Assembly (NCBI GenBank): GCA_045636925.1
Contig: JAZTYK010000026.1
Span: 1-63,497, forward strand
Source of the DNA: JAZTYK01 sp045636925
Lineage (GTDB): Bacteria; Bacillota; Clostridia; Oscillospirales; Butyricicoccaceae
Direction of reading: 5' to 3'
Length of the DNA: 63,497 nucleotides
Of this stretch, positions 8,603 to 17,020 are shown piece by piece. The first letter of the stretch is position 1, and the number at the start of each line of letters is the position of its first letter. The notes below the pieces were generated by a model. The model did no database searches, was not told the DNA's origin, and saw only the letters and a program-made list of their open reading frames with translations. The translations under genes and the position numbers were made by a program.

Positions 8603-8698
8603 AGCATCCCTCCATTTGGGGCATAGCATCCCAATTTCTTGACTAATTATGTAATACGCAAAGGTCTGCGCTTTTTCTTCTTTTTTTGCAAAAAATAT

Positions 8699-8734
8699 AA
8701 AAACTCTGTCACAGTTTTTCTGTGACAGAGTTTT
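8699..8734 (-). terminator. Intrinsic terminator of the ytr-like ABC operon
   Basis: AAAACTCTGTCACAG-loop-CTGTGACAGAGTTTT, a 15-base perfect stem; on the minus strand it is followed by a T-rich run (positions 8690-8700). Confidence 0.88.
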
Positions 8735-8747
8735 CTATAGATTGACT

Positions 8748-8870
8748 TTAATATTCCTGTCGCTTGGGCCTGCTGTGGTACCACAAAACCAGCAGCAGCA
8801 CCAGCTGCAGCCCGATAATGGGAAGCCGCCACAGATCCCAGCGGAAAGATTTTTTCTTTTGCGAGTCCAT
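8748..8870 (-). CDS. Small single-pass membrane protein, 40 residues
   Basis: Short frame MDSQKKKSFRW... ending in RPKRQEY, preceded by GAGGG 6 bases before the ATG at 8868-8870. Residues 1-11 are basic, ~15-31 form one hydrophobic helix (LPIIGLQLVLLLVLWY) and the end is basic again, so a one-pass membrane peptide is likely. It lies 55 bases downstream of the amidase lipoprotein gene and directly before the operon terminator, which supports it being the last gene of that operon. I do not recognise a family. Confidence comes from ribosome site, hydrophobic pattern and operon position. Confidence 0.55.
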   Translation of the reverse strand: MDSQKKKSFRWDLWRLPIIGLQLVLLLVLWYHSRPKRQEY

Positions 8871-8925
8871 GCGATCCCTCTTTTCGCAATAAACCTGTGA
8901 AAAATGTATGCCGATTCTGCCGATG

Positions 8926-9570
8926 CTATTCGGTTGCCAATCCAGTTTCTTTCAGAAGTGCCTGTGCGATCGCGTTAGCAAGCTCTTCATGATAAGTATC
9001 CAGGATCGCATTATCATCCGGATTATCAATAAAACCAAGCTCCATCAGACATGCCGGCATCTCGGTGCGTCCGATTACCGTATAGTTCTGACTTTTACTG
9101 CCCGCTGTGCCTTTTTTCACACCGCGGTTGGTGAAACCTACCTGCACCACGGCCTTTTGCAGCTGGGCGCCCAGACTTTTTTCCCACCGATCCGGAGATT
9201 TATCGATCCAAACCTCGCTGCCCTGTCCTCCGCCGGCATTCCGATGAAAGGACACAAAAACCGATGCGCCCTGGTCATTGGCATAATCTGCCCGGTCACG
9301 AAGCTCTACAAAGGTATCGTCACTGCGGGTATAGATCACCATTGCGCCGCCTGCCTCCAGCTTTGCTCCCACCGCCAATGCCATACGCAGATTATCATCC
9401 TTTTCCAGCCTGCCGTCCAACACCGCGCCGGAATCATCACCGCCGTGGCCTGCATCCAGACAAAAGATGATCTGACCCTCATAGGGATTTTTATCCTCTC
9501 CGCCGCCGCAGCCACCCAGCATCAAAGGCAGGGCGACCACTGCGACCAGGATGAGCGTGCGCAGTTTCAT
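8926..9570 (-). CDS. N-acetylmuramoyl-L-alanine amidase (Amidase_3), lipoprotein
   Basis: 214 residues. A lipoprotein signal ends in lipobox LGGC (18-21), so the mature enzyme is anchored outside the membrane by Cys21. The Amidase_3 fold shows LDAGHGG (first zinc His), EKDDNLRMA (Glu), FVSFHRNA (second zinc His) and the catalytic MELGFIDN near the end. It should cut the amide between MurNAc and L-Ala in peptidoglycan, like CwlD or AmiC. The start is 1 base after the permease stop, so it belongs to the ABC operon. CwlD-like sporulation function is possible but not shown. Confidence 0.88.
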   Translation of the reverse strand: MKLRTLILVAVVALPLMLGGCGGGEDKNPYEGQIIFCLDAGHGGDDSGAVLDGRLEKDDNLRMALAVGAKLEAGGAMVIYTRSDDTFVELRDRADYANDQGASVFVSFHRNAGGGQGSEVWIDKSPDRWEKSLGAQLQKAVVQVGFTNRGVKKGTAGSKSQNYTVIGRTEMPACLMELGFIDNPDDNAILDTYHEELANAIAQALLKETGLATE

Positions 9571-9571
9571 C

Positions 9572-11518
9572 TCAGTTCACCCCGGCAATCTGATCTTTAA
9601 CAGGCGTGTCCGCTTCCTTCTTTGCCAGATACTCTGCCAGCACCGTTTTCATCCATGCCAGGGTATTGGGGTTTTCTTCATCAATATAAAACTGCACGTG
9701 TTTGCCGGTATCGCTGAAGATGCTGAGTTCTCCCCACACCTTGGAGGTTTGCGGATATTTATCCCCGGCAAATAACCGACCAAACAGTTCGCCTGCACCG
9801 ATGCCCCCCTCTTCGATGTCCTTGTGCAGTACCATCAGCAGACTGTCCATTTTCCCCGGTACTTCCTTATCTACATAGAAGGTGACCTCTTCGTACACCT
9901 GCGGATCCTTTGGCGTATGATAGACATACAGTTTTGCGTCAGTTATCTTACCAAAATCCTTCAGCCCACTGCGCTCCAGTCGCTGTTCTTTGCTTTCGGT
10001 AAAGGCATACAGCAAACCTACCGGAGTACGGGTGTCCCGAATCAGATCTTTGTCAATTCGCACATAATATTCTCGTGTCACCTGCCGTCCACTCTTCAGC
10101 TGATACCGCAAGCGCAAGTTTTGAATATAGGAGTTCTGATAATCCACCGGCTGACGCAGCTGTGCCTGCAGGGTCTCACGCTGGGCCAAAATGGTCTTGT
10201 GGATGTGAATGACCTGCTGAATATTCTCTTGTGTATCCGCATTCCCCGCCGTCATCACCTTGTCTCCGGCCACCCAAATGGCCTCCACATCCTCTGCATC
10301 GGGCGTCCAGTTTTCAATACCGAAAACATCCGCCTTGATGCACAGCACTACCGCCAGCAGAGCCAGCACAAAGGCACCGTAACCCCGCCAATCCCGCTTG
10401 GAGAATACGCGGAAACTCTTTTTCTGCAACATCCTGGCAGAAAAATATCCCACCGTGCCACCAATTAGCATGCACAGTGCAAATCCTACACTCTCTGCCG
10501 TACTGGGATATCCGTAACGGGCATTGGTCTCTGCAAACAGAATACCCAGAATACTGCCCTCGCCCAGCAAAAGATAAAGCACACTACCCAAAGCCAAGCT
10601 GCATCCTGCTGCCCAGCCGTAGGTAAATACCGGACGCAGGAAAGAAAAGGCAATGAGGTCGCCGGCAGATTCCGACTGCCAGCGGCGGTACAGCCACAGT
10701 GCCATACCTGCAAAAGCCAGCCCCACCAAGGCCAGCAGCAGCACATAACCCCAGTCCTCAAACCGGACATAAGATTCGATCACCGTACCATTTCCCCGAT
10801 CTTGGATGCATTCCAGTCGGTTATTCGCAAAGCCCTGCCCCATGATATAGGACATAGGCGACCATTTCTGATACAGCATGGTGCTGTCAGAAATACCCCA
10901 TAAAAACATAGAGGCCAACCAACGCAGCAGGCTTTCTGTCGATACCACCGCAAAGTTTAAAATCACGTACAGCACCGGCATCATCAGTCGGGTAGCCGTT
11001 GCCATGGCGCACAGTGTGGCAGCTCCATAAAAGAAAACTGCCATCAGCGTGGTCACCGCAAACCAGGTAAGCAGCGGCACGATGTCCTGCATTGCGCCAC
11101 GAATCACCTGCAGAACACCGAAATACCCGGTCAAAACCAAATTGGGAACAAGCAAAAAGCTGATACCGGTGACAAAATTGGTAACAAACATCGTATCCCG
11201 CCGTACCGGCAGCGCATGAAACAGATTGATGCTGCGGTTTTGGTACAGATAGCCGTACAGTGCTGTGGCGATGATAGGTGCATAAACGCCAATTACGATG
11301 CTGCAGCTATTTAGGCTTTGGATCAGACTGCGTCCGAACAAAAAGGTGGCGCCGTCCAATCCCTGTGCTTCTTCAAAGTAATAATAGCTATCCAGCATCT
11401 GCGGCGCTACTAGCAGCCAGATCACCAGATAAGACGTCCAAATAGGCCAGAAGCGCAGAGTCTGCTTTTTCCAGATGCCAAAACTGAAGTAGTTACAAAA
11501 GGATCTCTTTGACAGCAT
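9572..11518 (-). CDS. ABC transporter permease, YtrC/DUF6449-like
   Basis: 648 residues from ATG 11518, which follows GGGAGG by 8 bases; an in-frame GTG three codons earlier overlaps that site. The N-terminal half has about 8-9 membrane helices (from TSYLVIWLLVAPQ onward to ~ALLAVVLCIKADVFG near residue 395), and the C-terminal ~250 residues are soluble, with DUF6449-like content. The gene overlaps the end of the ATPase gene by about 26 bases, so translation is coupled. It forms the membrane part of a YtrBC-type exporter induced by cell-wall antibiotics in Bacillus; substrate unknown. Confidence 0.85.
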   Translation of the reverse strand: MLSKRSFCNYFSFGIWKKQTLRFWPIWTSYLVIWLLVAPQMLDSYYYFEEAQGLDGATFLFGRSLIQSLNSCSIVIGVYAPIIATALYGYLYQNRSINLFHALPVRRDTMFVTNFVTGISFLLVPNLVLTGYFGVLQVIRGAMQDIVPLLTWFAVTTLMAVFFYGAATLCAMATATRLMMPVLYVILNFAVVSTESLLRWLASMFLWGISDSTMLYQKWSPMSYIMGQGFANNRLECIQDRGNGTVIESYVRFEDWGYVLLLALVGLAFAGMALWLYRRWQSESAGDLIAFSFLRPVFTYGWAAGCSLALGSVLYLLLGEGSILGILFAETNARYGYPSTAESVGFALCMLIGGTVGYFSARMLQKKSFRVFSKRDWRGYGAFVLALLAVVLCIKADVFGIENWTPDAEDVEAIWVAGDKVMTAGNADTQENIQQVIHIHKTILAQRETLQAQLRQPVDYQNSYIQNLRLRYQLKSGRQVTREYYVRIDKDLIRDTRTPVGLLYAFTESKEQRLERSGLKDFGKITDAKLYVYHTPKDPQVYEEVTFYVDKEVPGKMDSLLMVLHKDIEEGGIGAGELFGRLFAGDKYPQTSKVWGELSIFSDTGKHVQFYIDEENPNTLAWMKTVLAEYLAKKEADTPVKDQIAGVN

Positions 11519-12383
11519 AGTCTGCACCTCCCAACTCGTAAATAAAGATTTCTTCCAGTGTCAGCGGAAGCACGTCATAAAACACCGGCTGCAGCGCCTT
11601 CATTTTCTCATGCAGCGCCGTCTGGGTGCTGCGGACGATCAGTGTGCGCAGCCGCCCGGTACGGCTTTCATTCAAAAGCTCAAAGCCGCCAAGATCCGGC
11701 TCACTCTCAAAGACCACCTGCACCTTGATTACAGTATCCTGCAACTGGCTGAGCGAACGCTCTACCATCATTTTACCTTTGTTGATGATGCCCACATGGT
11801 CGCAGACATCTTCAAGCTCCCGCAGGTTGTGAGAGGACAGCACCACCGTGGTGCCGTGCTCGGCAAGATCTGCCATGAGAATGCTCCACATCTGCCGGCG
11901 CATCACCGGATCCAGACCGTCCACCGGCTCATCCAGCAACAGATAATCCGGATGCAGACTGATGGCCAGCCAAAAGGCCGCCTGCTTTTGCATGCCCTTG
12001 CTCATGCGGCGGATGGGCATTTTTTCGTTCAGGGCAAACACCTGGCGCAGGGTCTGATACCGCTCCTCGCTAAAGCGGGGATACATATCTCGATAAAACT
12101 TTTTCATATCCAGAATGCTGGCAGAAGTAAAGTGATACAGATCATCGGGGATATACGCGATCTTTGCCTTCAGATCCGGATTTTCATACACCGGGGCGCC
12201 CCCGAACGTCACACTTCCGCTATCGGGACGATATACGCCGGACAAATGCCGCAGCAAGGTAGACTTGCCGCTGCCGTTGGGACCAACCAATCCATATACG
12301 CCGCCCTTAGGTGCAGTCAGACTGATGCCATCCAACGCGCGAAATCCCTCAAAGGTCTTCACCAAGTTGTGCACTTCAATCAT
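11493..12383 (-). CDS. ABC transporter ATP-binding protein, YtrB-like
   Basis: 296 residues. Walker A GPNGSGKST near residues 34-42, Q-loop region 'AYIPDD', a degenerate signature RRMSKGMQKQ (a relaxed LSGGQ, common in this subfamily), Walker B YLLLDEPVDGLDP, and the switch His in SSHNLRELEDVCDH. The C-terminal ~90 residues are a YtrB-type accessory region. It overlaps the GntR gene upstream by 8 bases and the permease downstream, giving a compact GntR-ATPase-permease operon. Confidence 0.93.
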   Translation of the reverse strand: MIEVHNLVKTFEGFRALDGISLTAPKGGVYGLVGPNGSGKSTLLRHLSGVYRPDSGSVTFGGAPVYENPDLKAKIAYIPDDLYHFTSASILDMKKFYRDMYPRFSEERYQTLRQVFALNEKMPIRRMSKGMQKQAAFWLAISLHPDYLLLDEPVDGLDPVMRRQMWSILMADLAEHGTTVVLSSHNLRELEDVCDHVGIINKGKMMVERSLSQLQDTVIKVQVVFESEPDLGGFELLNESRTGRLRTLIVRSTQTALHEKMKALQPVFYDVLPLTLEEIFIYELGGADYAVKEILL

Positions 12384-12741
12384 TGTTTTTCCCTCCTTGA
12401 ATGCGAGAAGTCAGCTCTTCCGTGGAAACACCCAAAAAGCGCAGCTCTGCCGCCGCTTTCTCCAGGGTCTCCCACAGGGTCTCCATTCGTTTTTGGTCGC
12501 CTATGATCTGTCCCTTAGCAAAACATCCCTTGCCGGGGATTGAATAAACATATCCTTCGTGCTCCAACTCCCGATATGCCCGCTGTATCGTATTGGGATT
12601 GATCGCCAGGCGGGACGCCATTTCCCGTACACTGGGCAGTTGCTCGCCCTCACGGATCCCACCGGAAATAATCAGCTGACGCAATTGCTCTTTCAGCTGT
12701 TCATAGATCGGGCGGGAATCCCGCAGATTTAAGTCAAACAT
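12376..12741 (-). CDS. GntR-family (YtrA subfamily) transcriptional regulator
   Basis: 121 residues, the short length of the YtrA subfamily. The winged helix-turn-helix occupies residues ~11-77: DSRPIYEQLKEQLRQLI ... LPSVREMASRLAINPNTIQRAYREL. Only a short helical dimerisation tail follows, with no ligand domain. YtrA-type proteins repress their own ABC-transporter operon and are released by cell-envelope stress. The gene is first in this operon, and a palindrome overlaps the -10 element upstream (see operator entry). Confidence 0.92.
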   Translation of the reverse strand: MFDLNLRDSRPIYEQLKEQLRQLIISGGIREGEQLPSVREMASRLAINPNTIQRAYRELEHEGYVYSIPGKGCFAKGQIIGDQKRMETLWETLEKAAAELRFLGVSTEELTSRIQGGKNND

Positions 12742-12784
12742 CGGCGCCTCCTTTCTGTACCTTCGCGTTGCCCCGCAACTGTAC

Positions 12785-12830
12785 TAACTGTGTTAATACA
12801 GTTATAGCACAGAGTTGCCGTGATTGTCAA
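12785..12830 (-). promoter_or_regulatory. Promoter and YtrA-like operator of the ABC operon
   Basis: On the minus strand: -35 TTGACA (12825-12830), 18-base spacer, -10 TATAAC (12801-12806). A near-perfect 20-base palindrome TAACTGTGTTAATACAGTTA (12785-12804, one mismatched pair) overlaps the -10 and the transcription start. It is the obvious binding site for the GntR repressor encoded next to it. Confidence 0.78.
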
Positions 12831-12851
12831 CGCTTCGGCGCAAATTCAAAT

Positions 12852-12886
12852 AAAAAAACAGCCTCAAGACTTGCATCTTGAGGCTG
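12852..12886 (-). terminator. Intrinsic terminator of the PpiC foldase gene
   Basis: CAGCCTCAAGA-loop-TCTTGAGGCTG; the A-run at 12852-12858 becomes the T-tract on the minus strand. Confidence 0.85.
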
Positions 12887-12897
12887 CTTGTATCAAA

Positions 12898-14529
12898 TTA
12901 GTTGTTGACCAGAGACAGGCCAAAGTTGTGATACTTCACGGTGTAGTCCTTGCATGCGGCCTCATACCACTTGTTGTAGTCTTCGGTACGCATGTCGTTC
13001 AGCAGCACGTGCTGGTAATAGTCACCGTCATCGGATACGTAGAACATGATGTGCACGCCGTACTCGGTTTCTACCAGATCGGTATCACCGTACTTGCGGC
13101 TTTCATCGAAGCACCACTTGTCAAAGGCCTCTACCATGTCGCCCTGTGCGAACTTCTCGTACTTACCGCCGTTATTAACACTGCCGGTATCTTCGGAGTT
13201 GTCCTTAACCAGCGCGGCAAAGCTGTCTTCGTCAGCCTTACCCTTCTTCCAGTCATCCAGCAGCTTCTGAGCCTTTTCCTTCTGCTCCTTGTTGTACTTC
13301 TCGATCTCGGCGTTTTCCTTCTCCAGCTTTGCCTTCTCTTCGGCAGTGGCGGAATCGGGGATCTCTTTCAGTTCCTTGTAGCCCAGCAGAATGTGACGCA
13401 CAGTAGCAGCCTGATCGGGGTTGATCTGGCGGTCTGCATACTTCACCACATAGAAGGTCTTACTGGTGCTGTCGGTAACGACTTCCTGATCGCCGATTTT
13501 GCGATCCTGGTGCTTCAGCCAGGTCTGCAGAACAGTGACAAACTCAGTCATAGACATGTTATCCTTCAGTGCGGTGGTGAAGGTTGCGGGATCTTCGCCT
13601 TCCTTCGCCTCTTCCCTGGCCTTGATATCAAAGTACTCCTTTGCAATGGCGTCAAACTTCTCGCCCTGCTCCAGACGCTTCAGGAAGAGCTTTGCATCGG
13701 CTTCTGCCTTCTTCTTGGACTCTTCGGTCATCTTTTCGGCTTCTTCCTTGCTCTTAGGCTCGCCATCCTTCACAGTCTCGCCATCCTTGGGAGGTGTGTA
13801 GGTGTAGGTTTTGTAGGTGAAGGCATACTGATACACGTCAAAGACATCGTAATCGTTCTGATTCTTCTTATAGAAGTCGTCTTTCTGAGCGTCGGTGTAT
13901 TCCTTCTCGAAGATCTTCTCATAGAAGCTGCTGGCGTAGTAATTCATCTTGTAATAAGACGTCAGGGTTTCCAGATTCACAGCCTTGCCGTAAACCTGCT
14001 TGACGTACTTGTCAACGCCCAGATCATTCTCTGCAGCAACATCCTTCAGCTCATTCAGCATTTCCTTCCAACCATCGGGATCTTTGGGCTGGAAGTTCTC
14101 AGCCTCGCCCTTCAAGGTCAGAACCATCATCTGCAGTGCCTGTGTTTCGGCCTGCTTCAAGAAGTAGTCGCGGAAAGAAATCGTGTTGTCAAACAGACAA
14201 GGCAGTGCATCCAACGAGGAATTCAGAGGATATCCGTACATATACAGATAATAATAATACTCACTCAAAACATCTGCGCGGACATTGTAGTACAGAATAT
14301 CCATATAAGCGGCAGAAAACTCCTCAGACACCTTACCGTCACTTACGCTCATAGCGGTAGTGTTGCGCTGCAGGAAGCCGGTGCTGGTAAGAATAAAGTA
14401 CACCAGAGCCACCAGGCACAAAACAGCTACACCGATAAAGGCCAGCTTGATGCCCAGCGACGTCTTGGGTGTCGCCTGTGCTGCTGCAGGCTTATGCTCT
14501 ACAGCACGGTTTCTGGAACCTTTTCCCAT
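12898..14529 (-). CDS. Membrane-anchored PpiC-type peptidyl-prolyl isomerase (SurA/PrsA-like foldase)
   Basis: 543 residues from ATG 14529 (AAAGGA about 11 bases upstream). There is a basic N-terminus, one membrane helix near residues 29-51 (LGIKLAFIGVAVLCLVALVYF), then an extracellular region: a SurA-N/trigger-like helical domain, and a parvulin domain near 360-480 with RHILLG, a long helical insert, DTGSVNNGGKYEKFAQGDMV and YGVHIMFYV. It lacks a lipobox, so it is anchored by its signal helix instead of lipid as in PrsA. The region ~240-280 is Lys/Glu-rich. It likely assists folding of secreted proteins. Confidence 0.82.
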   Translation of the reverse strand: MGKGSRNRAVEHKPAAAQATPKTSLGIKLAFIGVAVLCLVALVYFILTSTGFLQRNTTAMSVSDGKVSEEFSAAYMDILYYNVRADVLSEYYYYLYMYGYPLNSSLDALPCLFDNTISFRDYFLKQAETQALQMMVLTLKGEAENFQPKDPDGWKEMLNELKDVAAENDLGVDKYVKQVYGKAVNLETLTSYYKMNYYASSFYEKIFEKEYTDAQKDDFYKKNQNDYDVFDVYQYAFTYKTYTYTPPKDGETVKDGEPKSKEEAEKMTEESKKKAEADAKLFLKRLEQGEKFDAIAKEYFDIKAREEAKEGEDPATFTTALKDNMSMTEFVTVLQTWLKHQDRKIGDQEVVTDSTSKTFYVVKYADRQINPDQAATVRHILLGYKELKEIPDSATAEEKAKLEKENAEIEKYNKEQKEKAQKLLDDWKKGKADEDSFAALVKDNSEDTGSVNNGGKYEKFAQGDMVEAFDKWCFDESRKYGDTDLVETEYGVHIMFYVSDDGDYYQHVLLNDMRTEDYNKWYEAACKDYTVKYHNFGLSLVNN

Positions 14530-14712
14530 TGTGAAAACCATCCTTTATATTATAATATTATTTGCGTTGTATCTGCGCCACATAAAAAAGGGTATAGTAC
14601 AAACACTATAATTATCGTTGAACGCAGCTTAAAAGTCAACCTTTTTTTTCGCATTTTCAAAAGTTTACAATTAAAAAATCAATAAAATCCTGCGTTTATT
14701 TTGAAAAAACAC

Positions 14713-14741
14713 TTGCATTGTTGTTTTTGTTATGGTAATAT
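14713..14741 (+). promoter_or_regulatory. Probable promoter of rpmE
   Basis: -35 TTGCAT (14713-14718), 17-base spacer, -10 TAATAT (14736-14741). The rest of the 250-base divergent region 14530-14779 is AT-rich and I see no other clear site in it. Confidence 0.55.
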
Positions 14742-14779
14742 GGATTGTGCGAAAAGTAAGCTTTGCGAGGTGAGAAGAA

Positions 14780-14983
14780 ATGAAAGAGGGTATTCATCCC
14801 AAGTATGAGGTGACCACCGTCAAGTGTGCCTGCGGCAACGAGTTCCAGGTCGGCTCCACCAAGAAGGAAATCCGCGTGGAAATCTGCAGCAATTGCCATC
14901 CCTTCTTTACCGGCAAGCAGAAGCTGGTTGACACCGGCGGACGCGTCGATCGGTTCAAGAAGCGTTTCAACATGGGCAAATAA
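14780..14983 (+). CDS. rpmE: 50S ribosomal protein bL31 (zinc-binding form)
   Basis: 67 residues. The four zinc-site cysteines of the Cys-plus form are visible: KCACGN and EICSNCHPFFTG. The phrase FFTGKQKLVDTGGRVDRFKKRF is diagnostic for L31. The GAGGTGAG site precedes the ATG by 7 bases. It is followed by its own terminator. The zinc-containing form is normally used under zinc-replete conditions. Confidence 0.97.
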   Translation: MKEGIHPKYEVTTVKCACGNEFQVGSTKKEIRVEICSNCHPFFTGKQKLVDTGGRVDRFKKRFNMGK

Positions 14984-14999
14984 TTTTGACACAACGGCG

Positions 15000-15027
15000 A
15001 GCGGCATCCTTGGATGCCGCTTGTTTT
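15000..15027 (+). terminator. Intrinsic terminator of rpmE
   Basis: AGCGGCATCC-TT-GGATGCCGCT followed by TGTTTTGTT. Confidence 0.8.
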
Positions 15028-15079
15028 GTTATTTTCCCTTCCCCAACCAATATCCTGTCTTTTAAAGGTGCGTGATACC

Positions 15080-16378
15080 ATGCTGGAAAAGCGTGAAGAT
15101 GTGCGCGGCCGTGCCCTGCTGGTAGGGCTAAGCTGCCCCGGTCTTGCCGGATTCGATGATTCCGATGCTGAGACCATGGACGAATTGGATGAACTGGTAC
15201 AGACCGCCGGCGGCGTGCCTGTGCTTCGTGCCATGCAGAATCGCCACACCCCCGATCCTCATACGTTCATCGGTGAGGGCAAATGTGAAGAACTGGCTGA
15301 GCTGATTCGGGCGCATAATATTGATCTGGTGATCTTTGACAACGAAATCTCCCCTTCTCAAGGTCGCGCATTGGAAGAAGTTCTCTCCTGCCGCGTTATT
15401 GATCGAAACGCTCTGATCCTGGATATCTTTGCCGATCGTGCCAAAACCAGTGAAGGTAAGCTACAGGTCGAACTGGCGCAGTATCAGTATCTGCTGCCTC
15501 GGCTGACCGGTATGTGGACCCACTTGGTGCGACAGACTGCAGCGGGCAGCAGCAGCCCCATCGGTACCCGCGGTCCCGGCGAAACCCAGTTGGAAACCGA
15601 CCGCCGACATATTCGCCGCAAGATCCAGAAGTTGCAGGAAGAAATTGAGGATGTCAAGCGCATCCGCGCTGTGCAGCGCAGCAAACGCCAGAAGAGCGAA
15701 GTTCCTCTGGTGTGTATCGTGGGCTATACCAACGCCGGCAAGTCTACGCTGCTGAACAGCCTCACCGGCGCCGGTGTGCACGCCAATAACCGTTTGTTTG
15801 ATACCCTGGACCCCACCACCAAGACATTAACCACCAAAGAAGTGGGCGACGTGCTGATTTCTGACACCGTTGGTTTTATTCGCAAACTACCTCATCATCT
15901 GGTAGATGCCTTCCGGGCAACCCTGGAAGAACTGGTCTACGCTGATATTCTGGTGCATGTGGTGGACTGCTCCAATGAAAACTGGCCGCTGCATGCCGAA
16001 GTCGTAGAACAGCTGATTTGCGAACTGGGTGCCGGCGAAACGCCCCGGATCATGGTATTCAACAAGGCTGATCTGGTAGAAGATGCCCGTCTCCCCCGAC
16101 AGACCGATGCAATGTACTGTTCTGCCCTCCGGGGCATTGGCTTGGATGCACTGGTGCAGCGCATCTGCAGCATTCTGGCAGAAAAGATGCATCACGTGCA
16201 GTTTGTCCTGCCTTACAGTGCCGCCGGTATGCTGGATCAGCTGTACCGGGATGCCAACGTCAAAAAAGCCGAATATCTGGCAGATGGCATTAAAGTAGAG
16301 GCCATCTGCGATGCCAAACTGTATGGTCGCCTAAAGCCCTATCTGCCTCAGGAGGAATCCGATGGAGAAGTGTATTAA
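15080..16378 (+). CDS. hflX: Ribosome-associated GTPase HflX
   Basis: 432 residues from ATG 15080 (AAAGGTG upstream). An N-terminal HflX domain (~20-180) with the family block IGTRGPGETQLETDRRHI, a coiled coil KIQKLQEEIEDVKRIRAVQR, then the G domain: P-loop GYTNAGKST, switch DTVGFIRKLPHHLVDAF, NKADLV. The C-terminus shows the degenerate HflX end. It splits stalled 70S ribosomes. The start is placed at the ATG with a ribosome site; upstream in-frame codons read poorly. The next gene starts inside its last 17 bases. Confidence 0.94.
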   Translation: MLEKREDVRGRALLVGLSCPGLAGFDDSDAETMDELDELVQTAGGVPVLRAMQNRHTPDPHTFIGEGKCEELAELIRAHNIDLVIFDNEISPSQGRALEEVLSCRVIDRNALILDIFADRAKTSEGKLQVELAQYQYLLPRLTGMWTHLVRQTAAGSSSPIGTRGPGETQLETDRRHIRRKIQKLQEEIEDVKRIRAVQRSKRQKSEVPLVCIVGYTNAGKSTLLNSLTGAGVHANNRLFDTLDPTTKTLTTKEVGDVLISDTVGFIRKLPHHLVDAFRATLEELVYADILVHVVDCSNENWPLHAEVVEQLICELGAGETPRIMVFNKADLVEDARLPRQTDAMYCSALRGIGLDALVQRICSILAEKMHHVQFVLPYSAAGMLDQLYRDANVKKAEYLADGIKVEAICDAKLYGRLKPYLPQEESDGEVY

Positions 16379-16991
16379 AGTCCCCTACGGCACCGGCGTG
16401 GCAGAATATGTAGAGAAAAAATCCCGGTTCATCGGCCAGATCTTTCCCGTCAGCACGGCAGAAGAAGCCCAAGAACAGATTCGCGCACTGCAAAAAAAGT
16501 ATTGGGATGCCACCCACAACGTCTATGCCTACATTTTGGAAAACGGTGTCATGCGTTTTTCTGACGATGGCGAGCCCCAGGGCACCAGTGGAATGCCCAC
16601 CCTTGAGGTGCTGAAGAAGGAAGGTGTGTGCAATGTCCTCTGTGTCACCACCCGTTATTTCGGCGGTACGCTTTTAGGCGCAGGCGGTTTGGTTCGGGCG
16701 TACAGCCACGCCGCCAAAATCGCACTGGACGCAGCCGGCATTGCCGAGATGGTGCCCTTTTCCTTGCTGGAGCTCCGCTGTCCCTATGATCTGTACGACC
16801 CGGTACGAAAGGTTCTGCCAGATTTTGAGGCTGAGGAAAAAAACGCCGAGTACGGCGCAGATATTGCCGTGACCATTGCGCTTCCCGCTCAACAGCGTGA
16901 AGCCCTGTGCCTGCGCCTCACCGATATGAGTCGTGGACGCTTGTCTCCCGTTCATACCGGTGACATGCGCCTGCCAAAGAAAATCGGATAA
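16362..16991 (+). CDS. YigZ/IMPACT (UPF0029) family protein
   Basis: 209 residues. The N-terminal Impact domain is clear: SRFIGQIFPV, DATHNVYAY, RFSDDGEPQGTSGMP, VCVTTRYFGGTLLGAGGLVRAYS. The C-terminal ferredoxin-like DUF1949 domain covers ~130-209. The ATG is preceded by CAGGAGG inside hflX, so the two are translationally coupled. The family is linked to translation and nucleotide-related control in bacteria but its biochemical role is not settled. Confidence 0.92.
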   Translation: MEKCIKVPYGTGVAEYVEKKSRFIGQIFPVSTAEEAQEQIRALQKKYWDATHNVYAYILENGVMRFSDDGEPQGTSGMPTLEVLKKEGVCNVLCVTTRYFGGTLLGAGGLVRAYSHAAKIALDAAGIAEMVPFSLLELRCPYDLYDPVRKVLPDFEAEEKNAEYGADIAVTIALPAQQREALCLRLTDMSRGRLSPVHTGDMRLPKKIG

Positions 16992-17020
16992 TCGCCCGGC
17001 TTTCACCGATCCGCATACTG

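Noticed and set aside
8647..8889. 80-residue minus-strand frame over the small membrane peptide
   Set aside because: It is in another frame, runs through the terminator, and has no coherent pattern; the 40-residue frame has a ribosome site and a hydrophobic helix.
12820..14685. Long open frame on the plus strand (621 codons) opposite the PpiC gene
   Set aside because: It is the reverse shadow of a well-supported foldase with a parvulin domain; its protein is a Leu/Val-rich low-complexity string with no motif.
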